From positions 880,253-944,252 of the forward strand of contig NSJX01000004.1 in NCBI GenBank assembly GCA_002286715.1: DNA of 64,000 bases. Direction: 5' to 3'. Below the pieces are notes generated by a model. The model was given only the letters and a program-made list of their open reading frames with translations, was not told where the DNA came from and made no database searches. How positions within the stretch are numbered: position 1 is the stretch's first letter; every line of letters starts with the position of its first letter. Of this stretch, positions 1-11,000 are shown in pieces. The DNA is from Dentipellis sp. KUC8613 (Eukaryota > Basidiomycota > Agaricomycetes > Russulales > Hericiaceae). The translations under genes were made by a program, and so were the position numbers.

Positions 1-2441
1 CATCCGGCGCTACTTTGTGTTGTACCACTCCGGATTGCTGTCATATTCCGTGGAACCTGGGATGCCCTTCCGCGACCAGATTGCCCTCACCCAGGCTGCA
101 ATCTCTAGCGCTCGCGGCCACAAGGACATACACGTAGATTCCAGCAATGCTACTTTTCATATGAAATGCCTGAACACGGAAGACTTTGACGGGTGGATGA
201 GCGCATTCAGGTATGCGAACCTAGTTTCTGAGAGAAACCCAGCCTTCATAAAATACCTAGGCAATTCGTTGCTCCTCCTGCTGATGGCAAGTCACTAGGG
301 CGCAAGTCATCAATAGGTAGAGTCACTCCAAGGCCCGGTCATGCTAGCAAAATTGCATTCATGGTCGAGGAAATGGGACTTGTAGGTGATTTTGCCCCTA
401 ATCCAACTACTCTGTCGAGCGTACCTGCTAGGCACTATCTGAATTAGAGAACGCCGTCAATGCCTGGCACCATTATAATGCCAAGAAGCGTGTTCCAAGC
501 ATGAAGGGCAAAGGAGACAAAGAAAAGCACCAAGATACTCATAAATTTGGCTTATTTAAGAAAGGTCCGTCGTGCTTGTCCTTCTCGTCTCTTGAATTTA
601 TTCATCTTCCAGCAGCCCCTCAACCTCTCACCGGCGATAGCGGAAAACCGGGTGTCACGCATATTGATGACGTCCCTGCGACTCAGTTTGCTCCATATGA
701 ACGCGTCCAAGCCGCCATAACTGTCCTCAAAGCACATCAGGCGGCATTGGCCAAGCTCATTCCATCGTTACCACTGACCGACGGCGTTGCCTCCCCACTT
801 CCAACTTTTACTGAGGATCCGGAAGACTATAACGACTCGAGAAGCCCCTCCTTCGCCTCTCGTCTCCGGCACGCCTCTGCCGCGCCATCGCTCAGCGACG
901 GAGGTAGCATTTGGTATGATGCCACTGATGGATCGGCGGAAGGAGCTGAAGAGTTTGTACTTGACGTCACGCCGCCCACGGACGGGGAAGCGGGCGGAGC
1001 GAGCAAGATTTCTACCGTCGCCGACAACCACAGCAGCATCTACCACAATGATTCGGATGCCTCGGACACAGATGATGAATCTCAGCATAAAGGAGTCTTC
1101 CCGCCTGAGGAAACCGCTAGCCGTCAACATATTGTCCGCCGCACTGAATTGCCTAGTGGCCCAGTGGGCGACGAAGGTAGTCTATTCGCAGTATTCAAGA
1201 AAAATGTTGGAAAGGTAGGCCCTTCATTTTTGGTGTCTTGATCGACACGATCCCAATGTCTTTGATGTTCAGGACCTCAGCAACATTGCTTTCCCCGTGA
1301 CCTTCAACGAGCCACTAACCCTGTTGCAACGAGAGGCAGAAGTGGTGGAATACTACAACCTTCTTAACGAGGCTACGCAAACACAAGATCCTGTTGAGCG
1401 CTTGTGCTATGTTGCTGCCTTCGCGGTTTCGGGATATGCTCATACGAAGCAGAGGTCGAGCAGAAAGGGCTTGTGGGTTTACTTCTTGCGCCATGATCCA
1501 CTTCTGACTCCGGTTTGCTTAGCAACCCAATGCTAGCGGAAACCTTTGAGGAGCCCAGGTTGAAGTTCATCGCCGAGAAAGTCAGCCATAACCCCGTTAT
1601 TCTTGCGTATCATGCGGAAGGCGACGGATGGCAACTGGGGGCGACGTCGTCTGGCAAGACAAAATTCTGGGGTAGGTTGGAAACTTGCCACGACCGTCAG
1701 ATCATTTAGTCACGCATCTGCTTCTGTCTGAAGGGAAAAGCCTCGAAATTATCCCTACAGGCTCGAATTATGTCGAAATTGGCGGGGACCGTTACGAATG
1801 GTAGGCACGCTGGCGGTCTTGTTGTGGATAGATTCGCTCAATGTCCTCTCAGGAAAAAACCGTCATCCTTCATGCGAAACCTGATGATGGGCACCAAGTA
1901 TCTGGAGCATAGCGGCAAGATGACCATCGAGAACATCTTTACGAAGGCACGTTGTGTCGTCGAGTTCAAGGAGAATGGTTATTGGGCAATCACGAACGAT
2001 GTCTCGGCGACCGTCTATTCTCCTTCGGGGAAAGTCGAAGCCACCCTCACAGGCAAATGGGACCAAAGTCTCGCGCGCGATCTCGGGTCCTCGCGCCTCC
2101 AAATGTTATGGAAGATAGCGCCTTTCCCGAAGAATAGCCTCGACTACTACGGCTTCACCTCTTGGGGCATGACTCTCAATGAGATCACCGAGGATCTCGT
2201 CGGGAAGCTTCCTCCTACCGATTCCAGATACCGGCCGGATGTGCGCGCACTCGAGGAAGGCGACTTGGACACCGCCGAGGCGGAAAAGCTGCGCGTCGAA
2301 GATCTGCAGCGGGAGCGCCGACGAGAGCACCAGGACCGCAAACCTCGGTGGTTCAAGCAGGAAGGCGATCACTGGGTCTACCAAGGCGAGTATTGGGAGC
2401 AGCGGGCCAGAGGCTGGAAAGACATAGAACCATTATGGTAA
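1..2441 (+). CDS. OSH3: Oxysterol-binding protein, OSH3 type (5' truncated)
   Basis: Predicted sterol/PI4P lipid-exchange protein of ER-plasma membrane contacts. The window opens inside a PH domain (about 1-211; RRYFVLYHSGLLSYS, then DGWMSAF). A poly-acidic, Ser-rich linker follows (about 640-1210), then the ORD domain (about 1270-2441), which ends with a WKDIEPLW tail. Spliced exons join in frame: GLF-KK to AAPQPL, RSSRKG to FNPMLAETFEEP, KFWG to KSLEIIPTG, and DRYEW to KKPSSFM. The ORD fingerprint, usually EQVSHHPP, reads EKVSHNPV here. The PH-plus-ORD order fits the OSH3/ORP3 branch; the usual N-terminal GOLD domain would lie upstream of the window. The stop codon is at 2439-2441. Family call is strong; the OSH3 subgroup is inferred from the PH domain and the KVSHNPV variant. 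Confidence 0.9.
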
Positions 2442-3010
2442 AGTACTCATTATGCTTAATACGGGGACTTTCGACGACTACTCTACATACCCTCTACCCA
2501 ATTTAGAGTATCTACAGGGCATCATAATGCATATACGGAAATTAACCACTGAGGTCAACCGATCTATCACAAGTGTCGGTCACTTGCAGCTATAGTGCTT
2601 ACAGGTCACTGTGGAACATGCATGCAGGTACGTCCGCTGCATCTTGGCTTCTCTGCTGAATGCTCGGCGGCGCATGCGTGGCCCTTTTGGGGCAAAGTTC
2701 GTAATGACCGCGTGTATCGACTTGCAGATGGCCTCACCGCTGCCAGCGGCGACACCGAATCACGGCGGGACATGTGGCACGTCCTGCACGCTGGTGCCGC
2801 TTCTTTCTCTTTATGACCGTGCAGGGCGCACTGCCGCCATTTCCCCGTGGCTCCGCACCTTTTCCGGTATGCTTGGAGGAGAGGCAAGGACCGACATGTA
2901 TTGCCGAACTGTGCCCTTGTACTGTGCTCCTCGGTGTGCATAAATACGCGCAGGGGGTCTAGGTGCTGGCCTCTGTCGTAGCTGCAAAGTCTGCACATTG
3001 GTGTCTCGCC
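2442..3010. promoter_or_regulatory. Intergenic; promoter of the CBM1 beta-glucosidase
   Basis: About 570 bases between the OSH3 stop and the beta-glucosidase ATG. An ATAAATA TATA-like box lies at 2940-2946, 65-70 bases before the ATG at 3011, a usual spacing for a strongly regulated fungal secreted enzyme. I see no convincing additional gene. A 210-codon open frame on the minus strand has no family features and overlaps the first exons of the beta-glucosidase. Confidence 0.5.
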
Positions 3011-6000
3011 ATGAAATTCTTGCAGGTCTCGACGGCGCTCCTCGCGGGCTTCGGCTACGTTGCCGCACAACAAAGTGGTTATGGCCAGTGTGGTGGCATT
3101 GGATGGTGAGCCCGTTGCGCTGTGCTGAAAGGAGTGAACGCGGATTGATGGCGATCTAGGACTGGCGCGACCACGTGCGTGAGTGGATGGGTTTGCCAGG
3201 AGCAGAATGATTGTACGTTGAAACCTTACACTCTTCACCTCGGCGCCCTCAGCTTTGTTTGCAGACTACTGGCAATGCTTGCCGGGTTCATCGTCGTCAT
3301 CGTCGTCCCACTCGAGCTCTTCAACGTCTCACTCTAGTACATCGGGTGCACCTTCGTCAACAAGCTCAGCTCCACCTGGTCAGACTAGTGTCCCTCCAGG
3401 TAACTTTGACATCGAAAGCGATAGGCCGTGTCTGACATGTTATGGCATGAAGCGAACATTTCTCCGGAATGGAAGGCTGCATATGCGAAAGTGAATATTG
3501 AAATACTTCTCCTTTGACAAATTGCTCACGATGCGTGGCGGCATAAAGGCGCAGACAGCAGTTACCAAGCTCTCCCTCCAAGATAAGGTCAATCTTGGGA
3601 CAGGTAAGCAATGTGTCCTTCGAGTCATCACAGTACTCATACTCTTACAATCTTTCAAGGTGTCCAATGGCAGAAAGGTAAGCATTACCCACGCGAGAGA
3701 AAAATGATTGTCGTGTTGAACCGTCCCTTCTAGGAAATTGTGTGGGAAACACACCTGCGATATCCTCCATCAATTTCCCTGGGCTTTGCCTGGAAGGTAT
3801 GGCACAGCACAATTCCGTAGTTTCCATTCGCTGTTGTTAATTCAGGCAATCACTGTAAACAGATAGTCCCTTGGGCGTGAGATATGCGGATTTTGTCTCC
3901 GCTTTTCCTCCGTGAGCCTTCCTTAGTCCGGCTGGCAAAACTTGCAGTACTTACAGAGTAATCCTAGTGGGATCAATATAGCTGCAACGTGAGTCATACA
4001 TTCCGCAAACGCGGTATTCGTCGCTGAATTTGAGGGGCAGATTCAATCGTACTTTGATGCGCCAGCGAGGCGAGGCCCTAGGCGCGGAATTCCGTGGCAA
4101 GGGTGTCCATGTCGCTCTCGGACCCGACATGTGAGCCGACATCCCTATTGAAATCACCCTGCCTTTTGTTGACTCTTCTTTTCCAGGAACCTCATGAGAG
4201 CTCCTGCTGCCGGACGCAACTGGGAAGGGTACGTACCACGGGGATCCGCTGAGTGCACAGGAGCTGACGAATGAGCCCAGATTCGGTGGAGACCCGTACC
4301 TGTCTGGCGAAGGTGCATTTGAAACCGTTACCGGCATACAGTCGGCCGGCGTCCAGGCGTGCGCAAAACACTACATCAATAAGTCCGCATCCCTTCACTA
4401 ATTACATGCGAGTGATTTGCTCACACTTAATTTGAATCAGCGAACAAGAGCATTCGCGCGACTCGAGCTCCTCGAACGTGGATGATAGGTATGCATTAAA
4501 CGCTCAGATGGTTCGACGTGTGTACTGATATTTTCATGGTACAGGACGGTACGCCTGCTTGATTGTCCCCTGGAACATTTTTAACAGGGCTGTAGCAACA
4601 TGAACTCTACCTTCATCCCGTGAGCATTGCAACTCAACTTGGCCTGACTCCCGTCTGAAAAAATATTCGCCCAGTTCCTGAAAAGTGTTCAGGCTAACGT
4701 CGCTTCGGTGATGTGTAGCTACAGTATGTTTCTCAAAATCTGCGCCTGTTCGTTCTCATCTAACAAACTTGAATACAGATCAGAGTATGTTTGCACCCGT
4801 CATTTATCCATGCCTGCTCATTCTCTGTAGTCAACGGCAGCTTCTCCTGCGAAAATGACGGCACCTTGAACGGGCTGTTGAAGACAGAGCTGGGATTCCA
4901 AGGATGTGAGTTTCTCTCAATGCCTCACTCCATGAACCCGTGTTGACTCGTCTTGCGTAGACGTCACCTCAGGCAAGTAACACATGTTTTGGCAACTTCG
5001 TCTGGCTAACATAGACATAAGATTGGTGGGCGACTCACTCAACCTCTCCGGCCGTGAACAATGGCCTCGATGTATGCGCTCTTATGTATAATTGTCTGTT
5101 TGAAGAGGTATCTCACTTTTATTCTAAATAGATGACGATGCCTGGCGACACCGCTACGAACTCTGGAGTCAGGTATGACTTCACTTCTCGGTACATGGAT
5201 ATCCAGCTGACATTGGATTTTGGTAGTTACTTCGGGCCGGCCCTTGTGAGCGCCGTTCAGAGCGGCGCCGTCCCAGAATCTCGAATCGATGTAAGTTTCC
5301 AATAAGCTTCCCTCCCATGCTGACTGACCACCTTCGTAGGACATGGCTACGCGCATTTTGGCTGCATGGTAATTCAATATAATCTTATTCATCGTGTTTT
5401 CTACTAAACAGTACTTCAGGTATCTTTTGGGCCAAGACTCTGGTTTCCCTGCAGTAAATTTCGATGCATGGAATTTGAATGCACCTGTAAATACCCATGT
5501 CAACGTTCAAGGCGACCATGCAAGGTACATGCGTCCTCATTCAGGTCGATCAGCGTGCTTACGAGACATGCTAGCCTCATCCGCACTATAGGCGCTGCTT
5601 CGACGGTGCTGCTGAAGAACGAAGGGGCACTCCCTCTGAAAGCCCCGAAGACAATCGGAATCGTCGGAAATGGGGCTGGGCCGGATTCGAAAGGCCCCAA
5701 CGGGTCAGTTTATCTGTAGTAAATATCTCACGTTGAGTCATACTTATGGCATGTCCAATCAGATACACGGATCGCGGAGGCGACGACGGTGTTCTCGCTA
5801 TGGGTTGGGGAAGCGGGTACGCACGGTCACATACAGCGCAGCATCTCCCCACTTACGTTCACCCTAGGACCGATGATTTCCCATATCTCATCACGGTGCG
5901 TAAGACTAGATTCCCCATGACTGGTTCAAAACATCTCATACCATTGTAGCCGGTGGATGCCATCACCAACAGGTCGAAGACTGATGGGACAACTGTCTCG

Positions 6001-7356
6001 TCGTCGCTGAGCGATACGGACCTTACTTCGGCCGCTAAAGTAGCAACTGGAAAAGACGTCGCTTTCGTATTTATCACAGCTGACAGTGGAGAAGGGTACA
6101 TCACTGTAGAAGGCAACGCTGGGGACCGAAACGATCTCAACGCTTGGCACAGCGGGGTGAGTCGTTACTTCTTCGGAAAGGAGTTGAGAGCATCGTCTCA
6201 TGTTGGCTTTCAGGACGCGCTTGTGAAGCAAGTTGCTAGCGTCAACAAGAACACGATTGTCGTGGTGAACAGCGTTGGACCTATCGTCACTGAGGCTTGG
6301 ATTGATCACCCCAACGGTAAGTATCTTACCTGCGTGGAGCTCATGTATTGATTTGTTATTTTCCCAGTGACTGCACTCGTAAGTAAACTCGCGATGGGAT
6401 TGGTCAGAATTGCTAACGTCGTCTAGGTTTGGTCTGGTCTTCCTGGCCAAGAAGCTGGTATGTTTTATTCTATGATAGGATGCACCTACACAGTCTCACT
6501 TTCAATGATCAGGCAACTCCCTTGTGGACGTCCTGTATGGGACCTACAACCCTAGGTATTCCTCGAGTTCTTCTTCGCGATTTATAATAACTGAGCAGTA
6601 CTTAATATCTCAGCGGCCGGCTCCCCTACACGATCGGAAAGAGCGTCACCGACTACTCTGCCCAAGTCCTCTACGTTTCAAACGCGGGCATAGTGCCCAT
6701 CAACTACACTGAGGGTATATTCATAGACTATAGACATTTCGATGCTGTGAGTTGTTACTTCCGAAATGCCTTCGTCTAGCTCATTCGCTTTCAGGCTGGC
6801 ATCGAGCCGAGGTTCGAATTCGGCTTTGGCCTGTCGTACACGACATTTGACTACTCTGGGTTGACCGTTACCGGCTCCGTCGGAACCGGGACTCCTCCAT
6901 CTGGTCCCGGTTCTTCTCTCGATCCATGGTCAGTCCCTTGTAATGCCCCTTCATGTCCACATAACTGACAAGATGGCAGGCTTCATGATTCCGTCATCAC
7001 TGTCAGCTTCTCGCTCAAGAACAATGGAACAGTGGCAGGACATGAGGTACAGTGGCTATATATATACATATGTACTCACGTCTGGTGGTTAATATTAATC
7101 ACCGCCCGAACAGAGCCCACAATTGTATACGTCTCCCCCGACGTCAGCAAATGCAGCGCCCTTCAACCTCAAGGGCTTTGACAACATCTTCTTGGAGCCC
7201 GGCCAATCCCAGGTCGTCTCCTTCAACCTGTCTCGCTATGACCTGTCATTCTGGAATGTCGCAAATCAACGCTGGGAGATCCCCGCTGGATCGACAGGGG
7301 TGTCCGTAGGAGCGAGCAGCCGGGACTTACGGTTGAATGGAGCCATCAAGAATTAA
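3011..7356 (+). CDS. Secreted GH3 beta-glucosidase with N-terminal CBM1
   Basis: Releases glucose from cellobiose and short beta-glucans outside the cell. The protein is about 830 residues. A signal peptide ([20 protein letters not shown]) is followed by a CBM1 with four Cys ([32 protein letters not shown]), a Ser/Thr/Pro linker, the GH3 barrel from [10 protein letters not shown], then the GH3 C-terminal and FnIII-like domains ending [13 protein letters not shown]. Family motifs seen: [33 protein letters not shown], the nucleophile motif [35 protein letters not shown]. More than 30 introns are needed, with exons as short as 4 and 6 nt. The catalytic Asp codon is split by a GC-AG intron. It is followed in tandem by a CBM1-less paralogue. 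Start chosen because the signal peptide begins there. Confidence 0.93.
4555..4558 (+). other. 4-nt microexon (GACG) in GH3 gene 1
   Basis: The upstream exon ends GATGATAG (phase 2) and the next long exon starts CAACATGAACTC in phase 0, so one extra nucleotide modulo 3 is required. The tetranucleotide GACG, bounded by acag and gtacgc, restores the frame and gives [12 protein letters not shown], matching the family's usual DD(K/R)Tx-HELYL stretch. Skipping it shifts the frame into a stop. The paralogue has AGCT at the same place (9276-9279). Confidence 0.72.
4779..4784 (+). other. 6-nt microexon (ATCAGA) in GH3 gene 1
   Basis: Bounded by tacag and gtatgt. It supplies the middle of CSYNQING between AGCTACA and TCAACGGC. 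The expected family reading is CSYNQ(V/I)N. The paralogue has ATCAAA at the equivalent place (9521-9526). Confidence 0.75.
4961..4972 (+). other. 12-nt exon carrying the nucleophile motif in GH3 gene 1
   Basis: ACGTCACCTCAG lies between gcgtag and gcaagt. With its flanks it encodes Y-V-T-S and the first base of the catalytic Asp. The paralogue has a matching 12-nt exon at 9702-9713 or thereabouts, TCGTCATGTCAG. Confidence 0.75.
4973..5021 (+). other. GC-AG intron splitting the catalytic Asp codon
   Basis: The donor is gcaagt and the acceptor acataag. Exons TCAG and ATTGGTGG join as S-D-W-W, the GH3 nucleophile motif. No GT donor nearby restores the frame. The equivalent intron in the paralogue (9714-9770) has a GT donor. 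Confidence 0.75.
6368..6378 (+). other. 11-nt microexon (TGACTGCACTC) in GH3 gene 1
   Basis: Bounded by cccag and gtaagt. It gives N-V-T-A-L between HPN and [11 protein letters not shown]. The paralogue has TTACTGCGCTC at 11168-11178. Confidence 0.75.
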
Positions 7357-8001
7357 ATGGCGGTTTTGGGTATGTCACTAGTATGTGTTTTGATGTATGT
7401 ATGTGTGTGTATGATTCGACGCGATCCGGAAGGCTGCCGGAGGTTTTGAACAAAAGAACAGACGGTCGTAACTATGATAATACGAGGCCAAACCGTCGAT
7501 CTGTGCAAACGGAAGTAAATCGGAGCAAGTACTGAGTTCAAGCTTGACAAGCTGGATCGACATCAACGGTGATATGAATGACGTAAAGAGTATGCCGGCA
7601 AAGTGCGTGGCAGTTCGAGCTTGATTGAGTCGGCGTCCTCGGTCTGCGAGCCTCCCTCCGTGGTGTTACTTATCCGGATACGCCATCCCTGTCATCCCTG
7701 TCTCTAATCCTATTCTCTCACAGAGCCATGTGTCATAATTGCAGAACTCGTCTCATGTGGCAGCCTTGGTCTTCGTGGCCCATGCGGTCGAACGAATAGT
7801 GCCTTGTAGTTCACATCTTCGAATAGTCGCTGATGGAAGTACATGGATTCCTCTCTGTGTAGAAGCATGTGAGTTCATCCATGTGGTACATTCCCAATTC
7901 TGTCGTTCTCCTGCTTGTGGGTGTCTATAAACGACGCCCTCGCCGAGGGTTCCTCATCTCCTTGTCGCCCCAATTGTTGCAAGGCGGCATTCACTAAAGG
8001 C
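7357..8001. promoter_or_regulatory. Intergenic between the tandem beta-glucosidases
   Basis: About 645 bases. It holds the 3' UTR of gene 1, including a short TG/AT-rich run near 7380-7415, and the promoter of gene 2. A TATAAA box at 7926-7931 lies about 75 bases before the ATG at 8002. No other gene is seen. Confidence 0.5.
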
Positions 8002-11000
8002 ATGGTTGGGTTTCGCATTCTGTGTATCTTGGGGACCGTCTCATCCGCTGTCGGACAATGTGGTGCGTCTTCCTCCAGCGCTGCTGAAATCTCAGGACCA
8101 TTAATTGCTAAGCGTTCTATGCAGCGTATCCTATTCGTCGTCGTCCGGTCCTATCGAACTACTGTTGAACGTTGATTTTGAACCCTGAAGTGAATTCCCC
8201 CGAGTGGTCCGCGGCATATGTCAAAGTACGAGCCTACCCGTGCATTGTATACTTATCCAGTTATTGAGCATATTCAAGGCCCGCCAAGCAGTCGGGAACC
8301 TTACACTACAGCAAAAGGTCAACGTAGCGACTGGTGCGTTTTTTGCTTGTGGTATGTTAGAGAGGTCAGTGGCGCTACAGCTAGTCACACAGGTGTTGGC
8401 ACGCTACCCGGTGAGTTTCCCCGGCTTTCGAATCGTGCCTCGTGACCGACCTGAACCGGGCTTCTAGGTGATTGCATTGGGAACACCGCTGCCGTCAGCA
8501 GCATTAATTTCCCTGGCTTATGTTTGGAAGGTACGATGGACTCTTGGCTTTACTGGAACAAGTCTTGACGTATATCTCCCCATAGATAGCGCCCTGGGCG
8601 TTCGAGATACAGATGGCAATTCGGCCTTCCCAGCGTAAGATCATAGCAGAGCAATTCTTCCAGAGTTTCTGATCGTTGTGTATCAGAGGCATCAACGTTG
8701 CCGCAACGTTTGTGGAGGCTTATTGAGACACTAGTCCCGACATCTGACCTTCTCTGTGCTCAGATTTAACAGAACGCTGATGAATCACAGAGGCGTAGCA
8801 ATGGCACAGGAATTCCGTGCGAAAGGCGTCAACCTTCAGCTAGGGCCCATGATGTGCGGAACTTTCAGAAATCTTATCTTTTGAGGCTTGTTCACCGGAC
8901 CAAATACAGGAACCTCATGCGGATACCTGCCTCTGGTCGGGCTTGGGAAGGGTACGAATAGTATATGCGTCATTATTCAGCACATATACTCAGGTAATTA
9001 TATAGATTCGGAGGAGATCCATACTTATCTGGTGAAGGCGCATACGAAACGATCCGCGGAATACAGTCCCAAGGTGTGCAGGCCGTTGCCAAGCATCTGA
9101 TCAATAAGTTCGACGAGATTCTCCTTCTCTGCTGCATCAGATTAAACCTTAGTATCCGATAGTGAACAAGAACATTCGAGGACGTCAAGCTCTTCTAATA
9201 TCGACGACAGGCAAGTATTCGTTTCTAACTTTTGAGACTGTTGCGTCGTCGCAACACTGATGAATTTCTTTATAGAGCTGTGCGTTGTTTATGCTATAAC
9301 ATGGATTGATTTCAGATCTAACTGTTGCACAGCAACATGAACTATATCTGCATCCTGTCCGCCTCCTTACCGATAATTTATGACCTATCTGCTCACTTGT
9401 TCGTAGTTTCTGCGAAGCGTGCAAGCAAATGTTGCTGCAGTCATGTGCAGCTATAGTACGTCCAACTTTTGGGATTTTATTTCTCGCCTCGACGACCTTT
9501 CTGACATTCACTTTCCGTAGATCAAAGTGAGACCTACCCCGTTCATTTATGCATAAAGCTCAACAACAACTAGTCAACGGAACGTACGCTTGTGAAAACA
9601 ACGCGACGTTGAATGGCTTGCTGAAGAATGAGCTAGCGTTCCAAGGCTGTGAGTAATGACTTCAAGGTTATATCGCCCGCGCTAATAAGGACCATCTTGA
9701 GTCGTCATGTCAGGTGTGAAAAATAGACTCTCAAACAGAACACAGTGTTTGCCAAACTTCTGATATCTAGATTGGTATGCAACCCATTCAACGACCTCCG
9801 CAAACATGGGATTGGATGTCAGGCTATCTTAGCTGAGCTTATTTTGTCTGCTGACATATCCATGTTCGTGTTAGATGACGATGCCGGGGGATATATTTCC
9901 CCTGTCAATAGTCAGGTAAACTTCTAGGCACATGGATATTCGTGAATTCTGACATGATTTTAGCTATTTCGGAGATGCCTTAGTTCAGGCTGTCAACCAA
10001 GGCACGGTACCGGAATCTCGCGTCGACGTGAGTCGCTAAGTTTGAGGCTATGGCGTGTTGCGCCTGACAATGACTAGGATATGGCAACTAGAATTCTCGC
10101 CTCTTGGCACGTGCCACTGGTATCCTTCCATGATTCTCTTAGCTGAACAAACCTTTCTAGGTATCTCCTTGGACAAGATCAGGGCTATCCTCCTGTCAAC
10201 TTCAATTCGAAGATTCCCTTCGATCCTAGCGACAAGCATCTCAACGTTCAAGGAAATCACTCCATGTATGTCAAATTATCAGGTCAGGTCGCAGGTTAGA
10301 TCGGCTGTTTGACTTCTGCAACCCCAGCATCATAAGAGAAATTGGAGCTGCCTCGACCGTCCTCCTCAAAAACGAAGGGCACGCGCTTCCTTTGAAATCG
10401 CTAGCGACTATGGCTGTTATCGGTTTGTATAATTTACATCTGTGCGGGGACTTTGCTCAAAGGTGTACAGGTAGCGGAGCCGGTTCCAACTTCTTTGGAC
10501 CAAATAGGTATCCCGTTCTTTGCCTCCAATCCCCAACGCGCCTAACATCGTTCGACTAGTTGCCTTGACCGATCATGTGACAACGGCGTACTGGGCATGG
10601 GCTGGGGCAGTGGGTCAGTAATCCTGCCTGTCTATTATCTTCCCCGAGAATAACGAGTGCACGTGTAGATCCGCTAACTATCCGTATTTAATTGCTGTGA
10701 GCTTTTCCAAAATCTGCTTGAGCATCCCTGACTCTAGCGATGTCAGCCTGTGGACGCTATCACAAATCGCTCAAAGACCGACAAGACGATCATCACATCG
10801 TCTCTCAGCGATTCGGACTTGACCGCTGCAGCTGTTGCAGCGTCGGACCGGGAAGTCGCTCTCGTCTTCATTACTGCAGACAGTGGAGAGGACGGTTACA
10901 CGGTCGAAGGCAACGATGGTGACAGAAATGATCTGCAGGCTTGGCATGGCGGTGTTCGTCTTCCTTAGACATATTGCGAGTCTTTTTCGTCGTGCTGACG

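Noticed and set aside
2606..3238. 210-codon minus-strand open frame upstream of the CBM1 gene
   Set aside because: No domain features, Arg/Ser/Pro-rich composition typical of antisense GC-rich sequence, and it overlaps the first coding exons of the beta-glucosidase.
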